Shown here: positions 5,626 through 6,055 of the stretch, one piece after another
Position numbering within the stretch: position 1 is the stretch's first letter
Layout: each line of letters starts with the position of its first letter
Assembly: GCA_947307005.1 (NCBI GenBank)
Contig: CAMZHY010000247.1
Span: forward strand, 1 to 6,055
DNA: 6,055 nucleotides
Direction: 5' to 3'
Source: an uncultured Planctomycetaceae bacterium
GTDB taxonomy: Bacteria > Planctomycetota > Planctomycetia > Pirellulales > Thermoguttaceae
Translations under genes and position numbers: made by a program
The notes under the pieces: generated by a model
The model's input: the letters and a program-made list of their open reading frames with translations, nothing else
The model's database searches: none
What the model was told of the DNA's origin: nothing

Positions 5626-6055
5626 ATGTCGATGACGATGTTGCCAGTTCTTCAGGGAGCTGAATTTTGGTCTGATAAAACGAGAGAATTGGCCGAACCT
5701 GATAAGAACGCGTCCCCATCGCTTGCGATTACGGCTGAGCAGAGCGCGCAGTCAAGTCTGACCCTTTGCTGGAATCTCAAGCAATGGCCGGAATGGCGCG
5801 AATCCGCTAAGCTGATAAAGGACTATGGATTAGCTCGACTTGACGAGACTCTCGTTCAGTTTGAAGAGAACCTCACGAAAAAGGGCGTTAAAGTTTATTG
5901 GGCAAAAGACGCTAAGGAGGCGAATGAAATTGTTCTCAGAATTGCGAAAGAGAATAACGTTCATTCTGTTGTCAAAGCCAAATCAATGGTTTCGGAGGAA
6001 TTAGCCCTTAATCGCGCTTTTGAGTCTGTTGGCGTTAAATCCCTTGAAACCGACC
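5626..6055 (+). CDS. lutB: LutB-like L-lactate utilisation iron-sulfur protein, N-terminal part
   Basis: LutB (YkgF) is the iron-sulfur and LUD-domain subunit of the LutABC L-lactate oxidation complex in the cytoplasm. The window holds the first 143 codons, cut by the right edge. The start of the LUD domain is visible: LDETLVQFEENLTKKGVKVYWA (72-93), AKEANEIVLRIAKENNVHSVVK (96-117), then the family block KAKSMVSEELALNRAFESVG (117-136) and SLETD at the edge. The ferredoxin-type cysteines near the C-terminus would lie outside, so the iron-sulfur part is inferred from the family. GGGAG at 5614-5618, seven bases before ATG 5626, supports this start; ATGs at 5632 and 5638 are alternatives. The first 45 or so residues are polar and not conserved in a way I recognise. 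lutA and lutC are not in the window. Confidence 0.88.
   Translation, partial: MSMTMLPVLQGAEFWSDKTRELAEPDKNASPSLAITAEQSAQSSLTLCWNLKQWPEWRESAKLIKDYGLARLDETLVQFEENLTKKGVKVYWAKDAKEANEIVLRIAKENNVHSVVKAKSMVSEELALNRAFESVGVKSLETD

Noticed and set aside
5420..5719. A 99-codon minus-strand open frame upstream of and into lutB.
   Set aside because: It starts inside the lutB coding region, has low-complexity charged sequence, no ribosome site and no recognisable family.
1..6055. Possible CRISPR, insertion sequence, toxin-antitoxin or phage content.
   Set aside because: No regular spaced repeats, transposase or integrase motifs, terminal inverted repeats or small paired genes are present; the genes are housekeeping types.

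Overview
The window looks like ordinary bacterial chromosome, most likely from a planctomycete of the Pirellulales type. This placement is an inference. It rests on the long type-2 orotidine decarboxylase, the mostly monocistronic and divergent or convergent gene order, and the long disordered tails on membrane proteins. There is no 16S or ribosomal protein here to prove it. Base composition is roughly balanced, with frequent GACG/CGTC words throughout, and no segment stands out as foreign.

Layout from left to right. (1) The last 91 codons of a flagellar/type III secretion ATPase (FliI-like, +) run in from the left edge. (2) A GC-rich hairpin with a T tract on the minus strand terminates pyrF, which converges on fliI. 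(3) On the minus strand, a YdjM/DUF457-like membrane metal-dependent hydrolase lies 69 bp upstream of pyrF, in the same direction and probably in the same transcript. (4) A 283-bp divergent intergenic region holds a good sigma70-like promoter on each strand. (5) A CvpA-family membrane protein (+) follows. Its frame stops at 3289, but a long acidic, Ser/Asp-rich open frame continues in the next register to 4013. The junction contains two identical A9-centred repeats. (6) A complete tRNA-Ser(CGA) transcription unit lies on the minus strand, with promoter, tRNA and terminator. (7) An RluA-family pseudouridine synthase (+) is transcribed divergently from the tRNA. (8) A 293-bp gap leads to the start of a LutB-like L-lactate utilisation protein (+), cut by the right edge.

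The genes do not form one pathway: motility or secretion, pyrimidine synthesis, membrane proteins, translation and lactate oxidation lie side by side as small separate units. The most interesting locus is the cvpA frame break at about 3210-3260. It could be a homopolymer error, a decayed gene, transcriptional slippage or a repeat-mediated phase switch. I see no CRISPR array, insertion sequence, prophage or defence cassette, and no convincing new multi-gene system.
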